Source: Dysgonamonadaceae bacterium
GTDB taxonomy: Bacteria; Bacteroidota; Bacteroidia; Bacteroidales; Azobacteroidaceae
DNA: 8,414 nt
Reading direction: 5' to 3'
NCBI GenBank assembly: GCA_031256015.1
Contig: JAIRRK010000130.1
Coordinates: 1 to 8,414 of the forward strand
Below are positions 7,891-8,414 of the stretch, one piece after another. The notes under the pieces are model-generated. The model was not told the DNA's origin, did not search any database, and saw nothing but the letters and a program-made list of their open reading frames with translations. How positions within the stretch are numbered: the stretch's first letter is position 1; every line of letters starts with the position of its first letter. The translations under genes were made by a program, and so were the position numbers.

Positions 7891-7924
7891 CTTCTTCTTT
7901 GTCTTGATACAAAGAAGAAGCAAG
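7891..7924 (+). repeat. 34-bp hairpin element, copy 2
   Basis: CTTCTTCTTTGT (7891-7902) and ACAAAGAAGAAG (7909-7920) form a perfect 12-bp stem around the loop CTTGAT, followed by CAAG. The 34 bases are the exact reverse complement of 71-104. Similarity stops at both edges of the 34 bp. No poly-T follows, and no gene ends nearby on the plus strand, so a terminator role is unlikely. Confidence 0.85.
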
Positions 7925-7998
7925 CACGTGAGGGGAGGGGAGAGGCCTCGCTTTCCGTGGGCTGCGCTGCGCTGCGCTTGCACACGGCTAATAAGATG

Positions 7999-8015
7999 CC
8001 TGCGCTCCGCGCAGG
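7999..8015. repeat. GC-rich palindrome CCTGCGC-TCC-GCGCAGG
   Basis: A 7-bp perfect stem with a 3-nt loop. Its core is a sister of the palindrome at 112-126 (13 of 15 matches). It probably belongs to a dispersed family of short GC-rich hairpins; function unknown. Confidence 0.6.
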
Positions 8016-8029
8016 AGCGGCAATTCGTT

Positions 8030-8057
8030 GTAGAGACGGAGCGTGCTCCGTCTCTAC
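8030..8057. repeat. Perfect 28-bp palindromic repeat with GTAGAGACGGAGC arms
   Basis: GTAGAGACGGAGC at 8030-8042 is the exact reverse complement of 8045-8057, with only GT between, so as RNA it would form a 12-bp hairpin with a CGTG tetraloop. Palindromes built on GTAGAGACG are, as I recall, widely dispersed in several bacterial phyla as small intergenic elements. Only one copy lies in this window. No T-run follows it on either strand. Confidence 0.75.
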
Positions 8058-8094
8058 CTGCAAACCCGCAAACAAGAAAAAAAAGAAGAAGAAT

Positions 8095-8136
8095 AAACTT
8101 TTTTTCCTTTTTTCAGTAAAATATCAAAAAAAGTTT
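8095..8136. repeat. 11-bp AT-rich inverted repeat beside the right-edge promoter
   Basis: AAACTTTTTTT at 8095-8105 is the exact complement of AAAAAAAGTTT at 8126-8136, with 20 nt between. The right arm ends 1 nt before the -7 motif at 8138. Both arms are low in complexity, so chance is a real possibility. If real, it could be a regulator site or curved DNA upstream of the promoter. Confidence 0.4.
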
Positions 8137-8137
8137 T

Positions 8138-8145
8138 TAGCTTTG
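8138..8145 (+). promoter_or_regulatory. Bacteroidota -7 promoter motif TAGCTTTG
   Basis: A perfect TAnnTTTG placed 33 nt before the ATG at 8179, the same spacing as for the gene at 300. It is preceded by a long A/T-rich tract; no clear -33 TTG is seen. It is the main support for treating the ORF at the right edge as expressed. Confidence 0.55.
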
Positions 8146-8146
8146 C

Positions 8147-8174
8147 AACCGGATAATAAAAACCGGATAAAAAA
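8147..8174 (+). repeat. 14-bp tandem duplication in the leader of the right-edge ORF
   Basis: AACCGGATAATAAA (8147-8160) is followed immediately by AACCGGATAAAAAA (8161-8174), 13 of 14 bases identical. The duplication fills almost the whole span between the -7 motif and the start codon, so it would form most of the 5' leader. It may be a duplicated regulator or RNA-binding site, or a recent slippage product. Confidence 0.7.
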
Positions 8175-8178
8175 CAAT

Positions 8179-8414
<236 letters not shown>

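Larger units (their letters stand above)
7809..8137. other. Non-coding region packed with palindromic repeats
   Basis: Reading frames here are short, low in complexity and unlike any known protein. The stretch contains an AT-rich block (7820-7870), the 34-bp hairpin copy 2 (7891-7924), a G/A-rich patch and three tandem GCTGC units (7961-7975), the palindrome at 7999-8015, a 13-bp-arm palindrome at 8030-8057, and a long A/T-rich tract (8075-8137) with an 11-bp inverted repeat leading into the next promoter. Upstream regions of two divergent transcription units (GH2 leftward, the ORF at 8179 rightward) meet here. Confidence 0.7.

Noticed and set aside
71..7924. A composite transposon with terminal inverted repeats at 71-104 and 7891-7924
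   Set aside because: No transposase or recombinase lies between them, the repeats are themselves hairpins, and no target-site duplication is visible next to them.
8095..8136. Invertible promoter (DNA-inversion phase switch)
   Set aside because: The -7 motif lies outside the repeat arms, the arms are only 11 bp of A/T-rich sequence, and no invertase is in the window.

Overview
The window looks like chromosomal DNA from a member of the Bacteroidota, most likely order Bacteroidales. The evidence is the Bacteroidota-type -7 promoter motif TAnnTTTG just upstream of three of the four complete genes (and of a partial fifth ORF), the absence of clear Shine-Dalgarno sequences, a lipoprotein-anchored GH2 enzyme next to an exported GH29 fucosidase, and a signal-peptide-bearing tricorn protease homologue. 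I cannot assign a genus from this sequence.

Layout. Positions 1-299 are non-coding and hairpin-rich, ending in a promoter. Positions 300-749 (+) encode a small secreted or lipid-anchored protein of unknown function. It converges, with a 6-nt gap, on a 1074-aa exported tricorn-type S41 protease (756-3980, -), which has its own promoter at 4021-4028. Upstream of that, a two-gene operon on the minus strand encodes a GH2 exo-glycosidase lipoprotein (5658-7775) and a GH29 alpha-L-fucosidase (4093-5643), separated by 14 nt. One TAnnTTTG promoter (7801-7808) drives them, and a modest hairpin terminator (4061-4080) lies after the fucosidase. Positions 7809-8137 are non-coding and full of palindromic elements. 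The right edge (8138-8414) holds a promoter, a 14-bp tandem duplication, and the 5' end of an unrecognised plus-strand ORF. That ORF contains an uninterrupted run of 32 CA dinucleotides and then runs into the start of a 21-bp-period repeat at the window end.

How it works together. The GH2 and GH29 enzymes probably act in sequence on a fucosylated glycan: the fucosidase removes alpha-L-fucose caps and the GH2 enzyme removes the exposed beta-linked sugar, probably galactose. No SusC/SusD pair, sensor or sulfatase is in the window, so this is either an orphan CAZyme pair or the edge of a larger locus. The tricorn homologue is transcribed separately and should degrade oligopeptides in the cell envelope.

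The most unusual part is the right edge. A long dinucleotide tract sits inside an ORF that has a well-placed promoter and start codon, which is the architecture of a slipped-strand (phase-variable) contingency gene. In Bacteroidota the familiar phase-variation mechanism is DNA inversion instead. The second point is a 34-bp hairpin element present as exact inverted copies at 71-104 and 7891-7924, bracketing the four-gene block.
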